From positions 4,708,415-4,772,414 of the forward strand of contig CP054595.1 of assembly GCA_013347225.1 (NCBI GenBank): a stretch of DNA of 64,000 nucleotides. The letters run 5' to 3'. The stretch comes from Candidatus Accumulibacter similis (lineage in GTDB: Bacteria > Pseudomonadota > Gammaproteobacteria > Burkholderiales > Rhodocyclaceae). Each line of letters begins with the position of its first letter. Position 1 is the first letter of the stretch. Shown here in pieces: positions 17,634 through 26,400 of this stretch. A program made the translations under genes and the position numbers. The notes under the pieces are model-generated. The model did no database searches and was not told the origin of the DNA. It was given only the letters and a program-made list of their open reading frames with translations.

Positions 17634-18845
17634 TCAGCGGCCATTGGGTGCACCGGTAAGCTGACTGTCCACGGACGCTTCCATCAACTGCGAATCGATA
17701 CAGAACTTGGCGGCCCAGTTGAGGTACTCGAAGCGCCCGTACTCCCCGTCGACAGGAAAGGAACCGCGGACGCCACCGACCACATCCGGGTTGCCGGTCA
17801 GGCAAACCGTTCGCCGGACATATTGGTTGGCACGCCGCGCGGCGTCCCGGTAAGCGGCCTTGCCGGTAAGGCCGTACAGTAGAAGCCAGCAGGCGGCAAT
17901 CTGGACATTGCCGGTCAGGCACACCCAGTCGACAGTGGGCCGCCAGTTGCGGTCCAGCTTGCCCGGCAGGCGCCCGTCGGGCTCAATGAGCTTGAGGAGC
18001 GCGTCGGCTGTCAGCTCGGCGCCGGCCAGCAGGTCGGCTTCCCCGGCAAATCGATAGGCTTCGATGACGCCCCGCAAGACGTAGCCGATCGTGTGGGTAT
18101 GCGGTTCGGCCGGCGACGAAAGGCTGTTGCTCGCAAACCAGCCGTTGTCCATCTGCTTGCTCATCGCCCAGCGCACCTGCTTCAGTCCCGCCTCGCCAAA
18201 CCCGAGACCGGGTTCGACCCGTGCAGCCTCGAACAGGCCCCAGGAAACGTGCGTTTCGTAGGCCTTCTCACCGGGGCTGGCGAACGGCGTCGAGTGTTTC
18301 CGCCAGCATCCATCCGGATCGAGAGAATCACGCAACCAGGTGGCGGCAAGGATCATCGGCCGACGATAGGCCTCGCCAAAGGCGTGCACTCCGGCCGCCA
18401 GCCCAAGGAGAATCTGGCCAGTGTTGAAAGTCACGGGAACGCGTTCGGGGGCGTCCACCTTGCCACCCTGGAAACCACCTTCCGGGAACTGGATGGAGAC
18501 CAGCCAGTCGAGCATCCGCTGCGCCCGATCGGCGAGAGGCTGGTCGTTGGTCCGTGCCGCAAAGTCGATCAGGGTCGGCACGATGTAACCCGACGTTTCC
18601 GGGTAGGAACTGGCCCACCCCCGGAGCAGGCTGAAATCGCGCGCCGAGCCACCATCCCGGTAGGCCGACATGTCCTGTGAGCGCTTCAACCACTCTATTC
18701 CCGCCTCCGCGACCATCAGGGGGCCCGCGTCATGCGCCGGCAAGCCGACACGGTCGCACCGCAGCTGCTGCCGGGCTGCTGCCGGCAGACGGCGCTCGTC
18801 GATGTAGCGCGCTTTGAAATCAGAGGCAATCTTCTTCAGTGACAT
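17634..18845 (-). CDS. alpha/alpha-toroid-like protein of unknown function
   Basis: A 403-residue protein without signal peptide or membrane segment. It carries repeated helical-hairpin motifs typical of six-hairpin toroids: RGWASSYPETSGYIVPTL near residue 75, QFPEGGFQGGKVD near 118, ETHVSWGLFEAARV near 198 and KQMDNGWFASNSL near 230. Such folds occur in glycoside hydrolases and lyases, epimerases and prenyl cyclases. I cannot assign catalytic residues. It lies in the polysaccharide operon between a deacetylase and a flippase. A cytoplasmic role in sugar or lipid-carrier chemistry, or a quality-control hydrolase, is possible. Confidence 0.75.
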   Translation of the reverse strand: MSLKKIASDFKARYIDERRLPAAARQQLRCDRVGLPAHDAGPLMVAEAGIEWLKRSQDMSAYRDGGSARDFSLLRGWASSYPETSGYIVPTLIDFAARTNDQPLADRAQRMLDWLVSIQFPEGGFQGGKVDAPERVPVTFNTGQILLGLAAGVHAFGEAYRRPMILAATWLRDSLDPDGCWRKHSTPFASPGEKAYETHVSWGLFEAARVEPGLGFGEAGLKQVRWAMSKQMDNGWFASNSLSSPAEPHTHTIGYVLRGVIEAYRFAGEADLLAGAELTADALLKLIEPDGRLPGKLDRNWRPTVDWVCLTGNVQIAACWLLLYGLTGKAAYRDAARRANQYVRRTVCLTGNPDVVGGVRGSFPVDGEYGRFEYLNWAAKFCIDSQLMEASVDSQLTGAPNGR

Positions 18846-19056
18846 AGGAGTTCGCGGCTCTCAAGAATGTTGTGGTTGAAGGAGGAAGCACAGCACGCGG
18901 CAAGGATCGATGCGTGGCGCGTTGACGCTGGTCGGCCACGGTCGATCCGCAACGGCAGGCGCTGCGGCCGGATGCGCCCGCCCCGGGCAGGTCCCTCGCT
19001 GCCATCCTCGCCTGCGGTAATCCTGCCAGCACGTCATCGCGTGTCCGCCGCCACAC

Positions 19057-20031
19057 TCAGCCGGCCATCTGCGTGCTTGCCCGCCGGGAGTCGTCGAGCA
19101 GGTTCCTCAGCAGTCGCACCCCGAAACGCAGGCGTGTCCCATCCCAGGGGGTGAATCGAGGCAACTGCATCAGATCGCTGCCCGCGTCGGCGACGCCCCA
19201 TGCCGTCGTCACTGCCGCGTCGAAGCCAAGAGCCCGCACGCTGTCAGCATCTTCGGCGCGGTAGTCCAGCGACGGTCGGCCATTGGGGTAGGCGAACAGC
19301 CCTACGCGGTCCTGCAGGAGATCCTCCAGGAAATCCCTGCTGCCGACGACTTCACGGCGGACCTCATCGTGGTCGAGACCGGCGAGGATTGGATGGCTCA
19401 CCGTGTGGGCGCCGATCTGCATCCCCGCCCGATGCATCGCCTGCACCTGCTCCGAGGTCATCATCAGGTCTGCCGGCAGTCGGCAGCCAGCCACTTGCGC
19501 CACATGATCGGCCGCTTGGCTGCGCTCGCGTGCCGCCTTGTACTTGAGGCCGTCGAGGAGGACAGCAGTCGTTCGACGCATGGTCTCTGGCGAACTGATG
19601 TCGTGTCTGCCAAGCCCGATCCCGGAAAGGTCAAGCGTGTCCTTGCCGCAGTGCCTGACCGACTCGGCGATCGTATCGTTCCACATGCGGCCGCCGTCGA
19701 TGTAGCCCGTGGCGACGAAGAAGGTCGCAGGAATGCCCAATCGCTGCAGTATCGGCAGCGCGACATGATAGTTGTCCGCATAGCCGTCATCGAAGCTGAC
19801 CGCCGCCGCCCTTGCCGGCAGGGACTGCTCGCGCAGCCGACGAACGGCTTCGTCCAGCGGTAGAACGTGAAACCAGGTGCGTAGCCAGTGCATCCTCCGT
19901 TCGAACGCGATCGCGTCCGGATTCCAGTCAAAGACCGGATCCCGCTGGGCAACGACCCGGTGAAAGATGAGAATGGAGAGACGCCCATTCCTTCCCGCCG
20001 GCGACAGCAGGTTGGCTATCGTTCTGATCAT
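19057..20031 (-). CDS. polysaccharide deacetylase (NodB/CE4 type)
   Basis: 324 residues with the NodB homology domain: SFDDGYADNYHVALPIL near residue 77 holds the catalytic Asp pair, QIGAHTVSHP near 195 holds the metal-binding His residues, and LFAYPNGRPSLDYR near 240 is a later family motif. It probably removes N-acetyl groups from the polymer or its precursor. No signal peptide is evident, which would place it in the cytoplasm unless it is anchored. The ATG at 20031 overlaps the O-antigen-ligase-like stop (ATGA). It is the second deacetylase of the region; the other (36038-36898) belongs to the exosortase-associated subfamily. Confidence 0.88.
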   Translation of the reverse strand: MIRTIANLLSPAGRNGRLSILIFHRVVAQRDPVFDWNPDAIAFERRMHWLRTWFHVLPLDEAVRRLREQSLPARAAAVSFDDGYADNYHVALPILQRLGIPATFFVATGYIDGGRMWNDTIAESVRHCGKDTLDLSGIGLGRHDISSPETMRRTTAVLLDGLKYKAARERSQAADHVAQVAGCRLPADLMMTSEQVQAMHRAGMQIGAHTVSHPILAGLDHDEVRREVVGSRDFLEDLLQDRVGLFAYPNGRPSLDYRAEDADSVRALGFDAAVTTAWGVADAGSDLMQLPRFTPWDGTRLRFGVRLLRNLLDDSRRASTQMAG

Positions 20032-21359
20032 GAGGGCGCCACCTGATGCGTCGCTGTTGCTGACGACAATCGTTGTTGAGCGCTCCCCCCGGCCAAGGCC
20101 ACGGACCCCGCTGCGCCCGCTTTCCAGCCACCAGCATCCAGCCAGCGCTGTGTGACGATCAGGATGACCAGGATGTTGTACGGGAGATCGAAATAAGCGA
20201 GTTGCAGGAACGCGCCACCGACAAAGTAGCCGACGAGAGAGACTTGGCACATTCCTGCCAGATGAAACACCCAAGCCAACTCTGCCTTGCCCTTGCTGGC
20301 CTTGCGCAGGCGTGCGGCCTGGCGCATCGCCAACCACCAGAGCAGCAGGAAGAGCAGCAAGCCGACATAGCCGTGCTCGCCCAGCACCGAGAAATAGATG
20401 CTGTGTGCAACGTGCACACTGCGCGCGCCGGGGGCCCCCCAGATCGCCAAGTTTTGAACATTGTAGATCGAGAAACCACCACCGGTCAGCCGGTCCGCAG
20501 CCAGGTTGGCGCAGAACTGCCAGGTCTGGATACGGCCCATGGCTGAGCCATCGCTTTCGTAGGTGCCAATCGTGCTCATGCGATCCTCCCACGCGGAAGG
20601 CATGAACGCGATCAAGGCGACTCCGATCACTGCGAGAATGAGACCCGTCGCCACCTTGTTCTGCGACCGCGCCCACAGGACCATGGTCATGGCAGCGATT
20701 GCCAGCAGTGCTCCGCGCGACTGCGAACCCAAGGCCGAAAAAGCGCAGAACACCATCAGCAGCAACAGCCCGAGGCGCAGGTACTTGTGGGTGGCGACGG
20801 TACGCAGGTAGTTGAGCAGCGGAATCACCATGATGACGGCTACGGCGAGATGATTGTTGTCGGCGATGAAGCTCCCCGCGGGACCCCAGACCCTGCCGCC
20901 GCCGCCGGTGGTAATCGTGTAGAGGCCACCCTTGAAGCCATAGAAGCCGATCGAAAGCGCGTTCACCCAGATGAACAGTTCGATGTGCCGGCGCTCGTGC
21001 AGGGCCATCAGTGCAATGGCCGTCACCAGCTGTATCTTGAGCACCTTGTTGAGCTGATGCCAGGAGTCCCCCGGATTGAGTGCGAAAGCGGTCGTGATGC
21101 ACATCCAGAAGACAAACAGAAACAACACGATGACCGGCGGCGACCAGGGCATCCGCAGCTTGTCGCGGGTAATGAACAGCGACAGGAAGATGACCCCGGC
21201 AGCCGCCGCTGCGAAGGGAGCATCCTGGGCAAAGCCGAAGGTCAGGCGGTGCGGATTCATGATGCTCAGCCAGGTCCACAACAGGACGCCAATCCACGTA
21301 TGGCGCAAGGCAATGGGCAGCACGGCGAGAAAGATCCCGACCAGCAGCAGGTCACGCAT
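20028..21359 (-). CDS. O-antigen ligase-like membrane protein, exosortase-A-associated type
   Basis: A 443-residue Wzy/WaaL-like protein with about 11-12 hydrophobic segments and a long periplasmic loop (WGPAGSFIADNNHLAVAVIM near residue 160, and AHSIYFSVLGEHGYVGLLLF near 320). The motif order matches the putative O-glycosylation ligases found next to XrtA systems (the TIGR03097 type, from memory). These proteins polymerise or transfer lipid-linked glycan. The ATG at 21359 is used; it overlaps the CapK-like gene by 8 bases. The longer frame to 21542 is not membrane-like at its N-terminus. Confidence 0.88.
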   Translation of the reverse strand: MRDLLLVGIFLAVLPIALRHTWIGVLLWTWLSIMNPHRLTFGFAQDAPFAAAAAGVIFLSLFITRDKLRMPWSPPVIVLFLFVFWMCITTAFALNPGDSWHQLNKVLKIQLVTAIALMALHERRHIELFIWVNALSIGFYGFKGGLYTITTGGGGRVWGPAGSFIADNNHLAVAVIMVIPLLNYLRTVATHKYLRLGLLLLMVFCAFSALGSQSRGALLAIAAMTMVLWARSQNKVATGLILAVIGVALIAFMPSAWEDRMSTIGTYESDGSAMGRIQTWQFCANLAADRLTGGGFSIYNVQNLAIWGAPGARSVHVAHSIYFSVLGEHGYVGLLLFLLLWWLAMRQAARLRKASKGKAELAWVFHLAGMCQVSLVGYFVGGAFLQLAYFDLPYNILVILIVTQRWLDAGGWKAGAAGSVALAGGSAQQRLSSATATHQVAPS

Positions 21360-22731
21360 GGGCAGCGCCCCCATCGCAGCCAGGAGCCTTGACCTGGCTG
21401 ACCACGTAGCGGAACTTGCCCGAAGACTCGGCGGCAATCGCCGGCACACGCTCGACACGGATCGTGACAGCATCGCCCAGACGGGCCTTGAAGTCGCACA
21501 CGATACGCTCTTCGGCCGCAGCGTCGAAGGCTGGGCCGGCAACGATGCGGACGATCGTCAGGTCGAGCGACATCTGCTCGATCCGGAAACGCTCGACCCC
21601 GGGCAGGTCCCTGACCGTGTAGATCAGCGCCAGGCCGTGCATCACGGTACCGTCGCGGGCGACCACGAAGTCGGTCGTCCGTCCCTGGACCTCTTCCAGC
21701 ACCGGCAGACCCCGGCCGCAGGCACAGGGCCGGCGGCCGAGAATGCCGACGTCGCCGGTACGGTAGCGGACAAAGGGGAAATCCCCGGTCGCCATGTGTG
21801 TGACGACGATCTCGCCGGCTTCGCCGGGCCCAGCCGGCTGTCCGTCGGGGCGCAGCGTCTCGACGACGATGTCCTCGGCACTGATGTGCAGGCTGCCATG
21901 CGGACACTCGTGGGCGATGAACCCGGCGTCGCGGGCGCCGTAGCCGTTCGCCACCGGACAGCCAAAGACCTCGCTGATCAGCGCTCGCTGCTCGTCGTAG
22001 AGTTTCTCGGAGGTGACGAACGCAACCCGGATTCCGAGGCTTCGCATGTCGCGTTGCTGCCGCTGCGCGTGGCGCGCGATCAACGAGAGGCTCGACGGAT
22101 AGCCAAACAACATTGCCGGGCGGCAGGCGACGATCGTTGCCACGAAACGGTCGAGATTTGCCGGCGACATCTCGAAGGCCGGCAAGAGCGTGCTGCGCAG
22201 CAGCGCGTCGCGCAGGCGGCGAAGCCGATCCTGCGCGCCGAGTTCGATCGGGCTGCCCCAGACCACCAGTTCGCGGTCGCCGATGTCGACCCCCCACCAG
22301 CGTGTGGCCCGCCATTTCGCGGCGACATCGTGGCTCTTGCGCTCCTTGCCCATGAAGAAGATCAGTGGTTCACCCGACGAGCCACCGGTGTTGTAACGCG
22401 TCAGCGGACCGTGTCCCGTCGCCTGCAGCCGCCCCAGATTCGCCCTGATCTCGGGCTTGCCGAGCAGCGGCAGGGAACGCAGGGCGTCGGTCGAACGTAC
22501 GGCGTCGACGTCGAAGCCGACGGCCTGAAAGAGGTCGCGGTAATGCGGCACATCGCGGCCGATCCGTTGCAGGAACTCGCGCAGGCGCCGCACCTGCAGC
22601 TCTCGAAGCTGCTCGGGCGACCACCACTGGCTTGCCTCGAGCCGCTTGCGCAAGGCGACCGAATCGTGCCCCTTGAGGCGCTCATGCAGGGGAAAGAACA
22701 GGCCCGAACAGAGGTCGGTGTAGAGACTCAT
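21352..22731 (-). CDS. CapK/PaaK-like AMP-forming adenylate protein
   Basis: 459 residues of the phenylacetate-CoA ligase/CapK family within the AMP-binding superfamily: YNTGGSSGEPLIFF near residue 118 (phosphate loop), GYGARDAGFIAHEC near 258 and FVRYRTGDVG near 312. A short cysteine-containing stretch, PCACGRG, near 327 is typical of this family. Homologues occur in capsule and exopolysaccharide clusters, where they are thought to activate a carboxylic acid for transfer to a sugar. The ATG at 22731 overlaps the upstream glycosyltransferase stop (ATGA). The acceptor is unknown. Confidence 0.87.
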   Translation of the reverse strand: MSLYTDLCSGLFFPLHERLKGHDSVALRKRLEASQWWSPEQLRELQVRRLREFLQRIGRDVPHYRDLFQAVGFDVDAVRSTDALRSLPLLGKPEIRANLGRLQATGHGPLTRYNTGGSSGEPLIFFMGKERKSHDVAAKWRATRWWGVDIGDRELVVWGSPIELGAQDRLRRLRDALLRSTLLPAFEMSPANLDRFVATIVACRPAMLFGYPSSLSLIARHAQRQQRDMRSLGIRVAFVTSEKLYDEQRALISEVFGCPVANGYGARDAGFIAHECPHGSLHISAEDIVVETLRPDGQPAGPGEAGEIVVTHMATGDFPFVRYRTGDVGILGRRPCACGRGLPVLEEVQGRTTDFVVARDGTVMHGLALIYTVRDLPGVERFRIEQMSLDLTIVRIVAGPAFDAAAEERIVCDFKARLGDAVTIRVERVPAIAAESSGKFRYVVSQVKAPGCDGGAAHA

Positions 22732-23852
22732 GACGCGACTCTCCCGCCGGCAACCCGGCTGTAGGCGGCCAGCCATTGAGCACGGACCTGCGGCCAGGCG
22801 TAGGATGCCGCCTGCTCGAGTCCGGCCTGCCGCAGCGCGGCCGCCAGTTCGGTGCTCTGCAGCACGCGCAGCGCGGCACGTGCCATCGTCTGCTCGTCAC
22901 CGACCGCAACCAGCAAGCCGGTGACGCCATCCTGCACGAGGTCCGGTATGCCTCCGGCATCGGTACTGACCACCGGAACGCCACTCGCGAAGGCTTCGAG
23001 GATCGAATTCGGCATGTTGTCCACGGTGCTCGGGTTGAGCATGCAGTCGGCCGCAGCGTAGACTGCCGGCATGGCCGCGTTGGCGATGCGCCCGGCGAAG
23101 CGGACGCTGTTCCCCAGGCCAAGTTCGCCCACCAGGGTCTGCAGGCGCTCAAGCTCTGGCCCACTCCCCGCCACCGTCAACTGCGCCTGCGGAAGGACGG
23201 CGCGGATAAGCGCAAAGGCCCGCAGTGCCGTCGGAATGTCGTAGATCTCCTCCAGATTGCGTGTCACCACCAGATGGGGAGCGTCACCGAAGGATCGTCG
23301 GGGCACCGGTGCGAAACGCGACAGGTCGATGATGTTGGGGACCACCTCGGCGCTCAGGCCGTATCTGGCGAAGACCCGTTGCAGGAAGACCGATGGCGTG
23401 ACGCGCAGCGAGCCCGCGGCCAGCAGGCGGCGGACGTGCCGCGGGGCACGGGCAAGAAAGCTGTCTGCATTTCCTCCCCGGTAGTTGATGATCACGGGGG
23501 TGTCGCGCCAGCGGGCAACGACGATTGCGGGGGCAGCGAAGAGATGCCAGGCCCAGCCGGAGTTGGCCAGGACGTGCACCACCGCAGCCCTGCCGATCGC
23601 CCGCCAAAGGTGCAGCAGATAGGGCAGCAGGCGAAATCCGGCGCGCAGCACCGGCAGGTGGCCGATCCAGGGCGGTCGATAGGGCGGGTTGGTGCACACG
23701 AGTTCCACGCTCACTCCGTCAGCGCGCAGCAGGCGCACCAGTTGTTCGCACTGGTTGGCCATGCCGCCGGATGGTGGCGGCAGCGGGCCGACGACGCAGA
23801 CCGCCGGCCATTGCTCGCCACCGCCGGACAACGCCAGGCCTGCACTCGCCAT
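22728..23852 (-). CDS. glycosyltransferase, family 4
   Basis: A 374-residue GT-B glycosyltransferase. VVGPLPPPSGGMANQCEQLVR at the N-terminus and SILEAFASGVPVVSTDAGG near residue 290 (the E-x7-E type donor-binding region) support GT4. The ATG at 23852, with GGAG/GAGG upstream, lies in the end of the dehydrogenase gene (about 20-base overlap). The frame to 24500 is a shadow of the dehydrogenase. It probably adds one sugar to the lipid-linked repeat. Confidence 0.9.
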   Translation of the reverse strand: MASAGLALSGGGEQWPAVCVVGPLPPPSGGMANQCEQLVRLLRADGVSVELVCTNPPYRPPWIGHLPVLRAGFRLLPYLLHLWRAIGRAAVVHVLANSGWAWHLFAAPAIVVARWRDTPVIINYRGGNADSFLARAPRHVRRLLAAGSLRVTPSVFLQRVFARYGLSAEVVPNIIDLSRFAPVPRRSFGDAPHLVVTRNLEEIYDIPTALRAFALIRAVLPQAQLTVAGSGPELERLQTLVGELGLGNSVRFAGRIANAAMPAVYAAADCMLNPSTVDNMPNSILEAFASGVPVVSTDAGGIPDLVQDGVTGLLVAVGDEQTMARAALRVLQSTELAAALRQAGLEQAASYAWPQVRAQWLAAYSRVAGGRVAS

Positions 23853-23872
23853 CCTCAGCTCCTGCCGCCCCG

Positions 23873-25189
23873 TTACCAGCAAAGCCCCTCGACGACAGCG
23901 CCGATCGCCTGCCGGTCGGGCAGTCCAACCAGGTCGAGAACGATCTGCTCGGGGCGACAGCAACGCACCAGGCTGTCGACGACGTCCTGCCCGCCAAGGC
24001 CGAGCACCAGGACTTCCGACTCGGCGATCACGTCCTGTATTTCGGAACGAATCATGTCGCCGATGTGCGGCAGATGGCGCTCGATGAAGCTGCGGTTGGC
24101 ACCGAGCAACCGCGCGAGGTGGACCTCCGGATCGTAGACGGCCAGTTGCATGCCTTTGCCGATCAGTTGTTCGGCAAGCGTCACCAGCGGACTCTCGCGC
24201 AGGTCGTCTGTACCGGTCTTGAACGACAGGCCGATGAAGCCGATCTTCCGTCGGCCGAGGGCAAGCAGCTTGTGGAGCGCCAGGGCGAGGTGATCGCGGT
24301 TCGACTGCATGATCCCCGCCAGCATCGGGATCTCGACATCGTGCATCTTCGCCAGATAGGTGGTCGCCCGCAGATCCTTCGGCAGACAGGAGCCGCCAAA
24401 GGCGAAGCCGGGGCGCAGATAGGCGGTCGAGATGTTGAGCTGGGTATCCTGGCAGACCAGGTTCATGACCTCGAAGGGGTCGACACCGAGGGCATCGCAC
24501 AGGCGGGCGGTTTCGTTGGCGAAGGTGATCTTGAGAGCATGGAAATTGTTGCAGCAGTACTTCATCATCTCCGCCGAGCGAACCGAGGTTTCGACGAAGC
24601 GACAGGGCAGCTTGCCGAACAGCTCGCGCAGGCGATCGATCGGATAGGTGTGGTTGGCCCCGACGACGGTGAACGGCGGCTTGTCATAATCGCGGATCGA
24701 CGATCCTTCCCGCAGGAACTCCGGCTGGAAGCAGAGGAAGAAGCCATCGCCGTCTTTCTTGCCCGATTTCGCTTCGATGATCGGGCGCAGGATATCCTCG
24801 ACGGTGCCGGGGACCAGCGTCGACCGGAAGACGACGATATGCGGCGTGCTCTTGCCGGCGATGGCGAGGCCCATCTCCTCCGCCAGCCGCAGGATCGCGC
24901 CCTGGTCCTGGCTGCCATTGGCCGCCGAAGGCGTGCCGACGCAGACCAGCGAGAGTTCGCTGTCCTGCACCGCGCGCTGAGCATCAGTGGTCACGGAAAC
25001 GCGGCCACTGCTCGCGGCAAGCGCCATCAGATCGACCATGCCCTCCTCGACCACCGGTGTCTTGCCGGCAGCGATCAGATCAAGCTTGCTGGCATCGATG
25101 TCGACTCCGATCACCTCGTGGCCGTCGCGCGCGAGACAAGCAAGCGATACCGCGCCCACGTAACCGAGACCGAAGATGCTGATTTTCAT
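23873..25189 (-). CDS. GDP-mannose 6-dehydrogenase-like nucleotide-sugar dehydrogenase
   Basis: A 438-residue UDP-glucose/GDP-mannose dehydrogenase. The start MKISIFGLGYVGAV is the NAD-binding fold, and the active site FGGSCLPKDLRATTY places cysteine at residue 268. The C-terminal domain has GLSFKTGTDDLRESPLV, and the protein ends EGLCW. Cysteine position, length and ending match my memory of AlgD from Pseudomonas alginate synthesis, more closely than UDP-glucose dehydrogenase. It should oxidise the sugar C6 twice with NAD, giving GDP-mannuronate or a related uronate. It overlaps the preceding glycosyltransferase gene by 4 bases, and a uronic acid in the polymer follows from its presence. Confidence 0.88.
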   Translation of the reverse strand: MKISIFGLGYVGAVSLACLARDGHEVIGVDIDASKLDLIAAGKTPVVEEGMVDLMALAASSGRVSVTTDAQRAVQDSELSLVCVGTPSAANGSQDQGAILRLAEEMGLAIAGKSTPHIVVFRSTLVPGTVEDILRPIIEAKSGKKDGDGFFLCFQPEFLREGSSIRDYDKPPFTVVGANHTYPIDRLRELFGKLPCRFVETSVRSAEMMKYCCNNFHALKITFANETARLCDALGVDPFEVMNLVCQDTQLNISTAYLRPGFAFGGSCLPKDLRATTYLAKMHDVEIPMLAGIMQSNRDHLALALHKLLALGRRKIGFIGLSFKTGTDDLRESPLVTLAEQLIGKGMQLAVYDPEVHLARLLGANRSFIERHLPHIGDMIRSEIQDVIAESEVLVLGLGGQDVVDSLVRCCRPEQIVLDLVGLPDRQAIGAVVEGLCW

Positions 25190-26400
25190 GCGCTTTGTCC
25201 TTTGCTGTGCGAAAAATCCCTGAGGCAGCGTTCGATGATCCCGTCGAGCCGTGCCATCGAATGCGACCAGGCGTGGTTGCTGAGCATCCGCTGCCGACCG
25301 GCGACGGCCAATCTCTGCCTTTCGGCCCGGTTTTGCAGCACCCCCAGAATGGCGTCAGAGTATTCCTCTGCCGTATCGGCAACAAGGAAATGCTTCACGG
25401 GCTCGGCGTCGACACCGCCCGCAGCAACCCGGCTGGTGATCACCGGGACACCCATCGCCATCGCCTCGAGAATCTTGTTCTGCGTGCCGCGAGCGATGTT
25501 CAGCGGTGCGACCATCAACGCCGACCGCCGGACGAACGGACGCACGTCGGGCACCGAACCGGTGACGGTGACGCCCGGCAACTCGCCCAGGCGGCGGATG
25601 TCGGCAGACGGATCGGCGCCGATGATCAACAGCTTGAGCTGCGGCCGACGTGCCCGCAGCAGCGGCCAGGTCTGCGCGCAGAAGCGCGTCATGCACTCCT
25701 GGTTGGGATAGTAGTCCATGCGGCCGATGAAGCTCAGGGTGTCGGGATCATGGTCATCCACCGCCGGCGAGAAGAAGTCGGCATCGACACCATTGGGAAA
25801 CCAGTCCGTCGCCACGCCGGTGTGATAGCCCTCGAGCGTCTGCCATTCGGCGCGCGTCGTCGCCGTGCACAGATCGAACAGCCTGGCCAGACGCTTCTCG
25901 GCGGCAAGCACCTTGTTGCCTTCGAGACGATAGCCGAGCGACAGCGGAAAGGGTTTGTAGTTGGCGTACTCGAGCCACTTCTGCGAGTCCATGTCGCCAA
26001 AATCGAGTATCTTCGGCACCGTCCGCACACGTTCGACGTACTGTGCGACCGACGAGCAGTGCACGAAGATCAGGTCCCACTTTTCCGCCTGCAACAGGCG
26101 ATCAACCTGCCGCCGGAGCGAGGGCGAATGGAAATAGCCCATCGACGAGGGCGTGGTCAGCGGCAGGCGCGCAACCATGCGCAGTGTCTGCACCGGCTCG
26201 GAGACGAGGCCCATCGCAAAGCGTTCGCAATGGGCGGCAATCCCCTGCCCTTCCTCGGCCTCCGCCGCCGAACGGGCGAGCGAGCAGACGGTCACCCGGT
26301 GGCCGCTGGCCGAGAGATGGCGAATCATGTTGAAGGGACGAATCTTGCCGCCGCGCTTCGGCGGAAAGGGAAAGCGGTGGCAGATGTAGAGAATGTTCAT
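25186..26400 (-). CDS. sugar transferase of the XrtA/PEP-CTERM locus (stp1 type)
   Basis: A 404-residue GT-B glycosyltransferase. NILYICHRFPFPPKRGGKIR at the N-terminus, ILDFGDMDSQKWLEYA near residue 130, FIGRMDYYPNQECM near 225 and ARGTQNKILEAMAMGVPVIT near 300 match the sugar transferase 1 family seen only beside XrtA (TIGR03087 type, from memory). The ATG at 26400 overlaps the upstream amidotransferase stop (ATGA), and its own stop overlaps the dehydrogenase start, so three genes are coupled. Confidence 0.92.
   Translation of the reverse strand: MNILYICHRFPFPPKRGGKIRPFNMIRHLSASGHRVTVCSLARSAAEAEEGQGIAAHCERFAMGLVSEPVQTLRMVARLPLTTPSSMGYFHSPSLRRQVDRLLQAEKWDLIFVHCSSVAQYVERVRTVPKILDFGDMDSQKWLEYANYKPFPLSLGYRLEGNKVLAAEKRLARLFDLCTATTRAEWQTLEGYHTGVATDWFPNGVDADFFSPAVDDHDPDTLSFIGRMDYYPNQECMTRFCAQTWPLLRARRPQLKLLIIGADPSADIRRLGELPGVTVTGSVPDVRPFVRRSALMVAPLNIARGTQNKILEAMAMGVPVITSRVAAGGVDAEPVKHFLVADTAEEYSDAILGVLQNRAERQRLAVAGRQRMLSNHAWSHSMARLDGIIERCLRDFSHSKGQSA

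Noticed and set aside
14845..17922. A 1025-residue minus-strand frame spanning ATP-grasp and flippase genes
   Set aside because: Only its last 386 residues are a real protein; the rest is the opposite or shifted frame of the flippase and toroid genes and is Arg/Cys-rich without family features.
19057..21297. A 746-residue minus-strand frame through the deacetylase
   Set aside because: The deacetylase starts at 20031; the upstream part is a shadow of the O-antigen-ligase-like gene.
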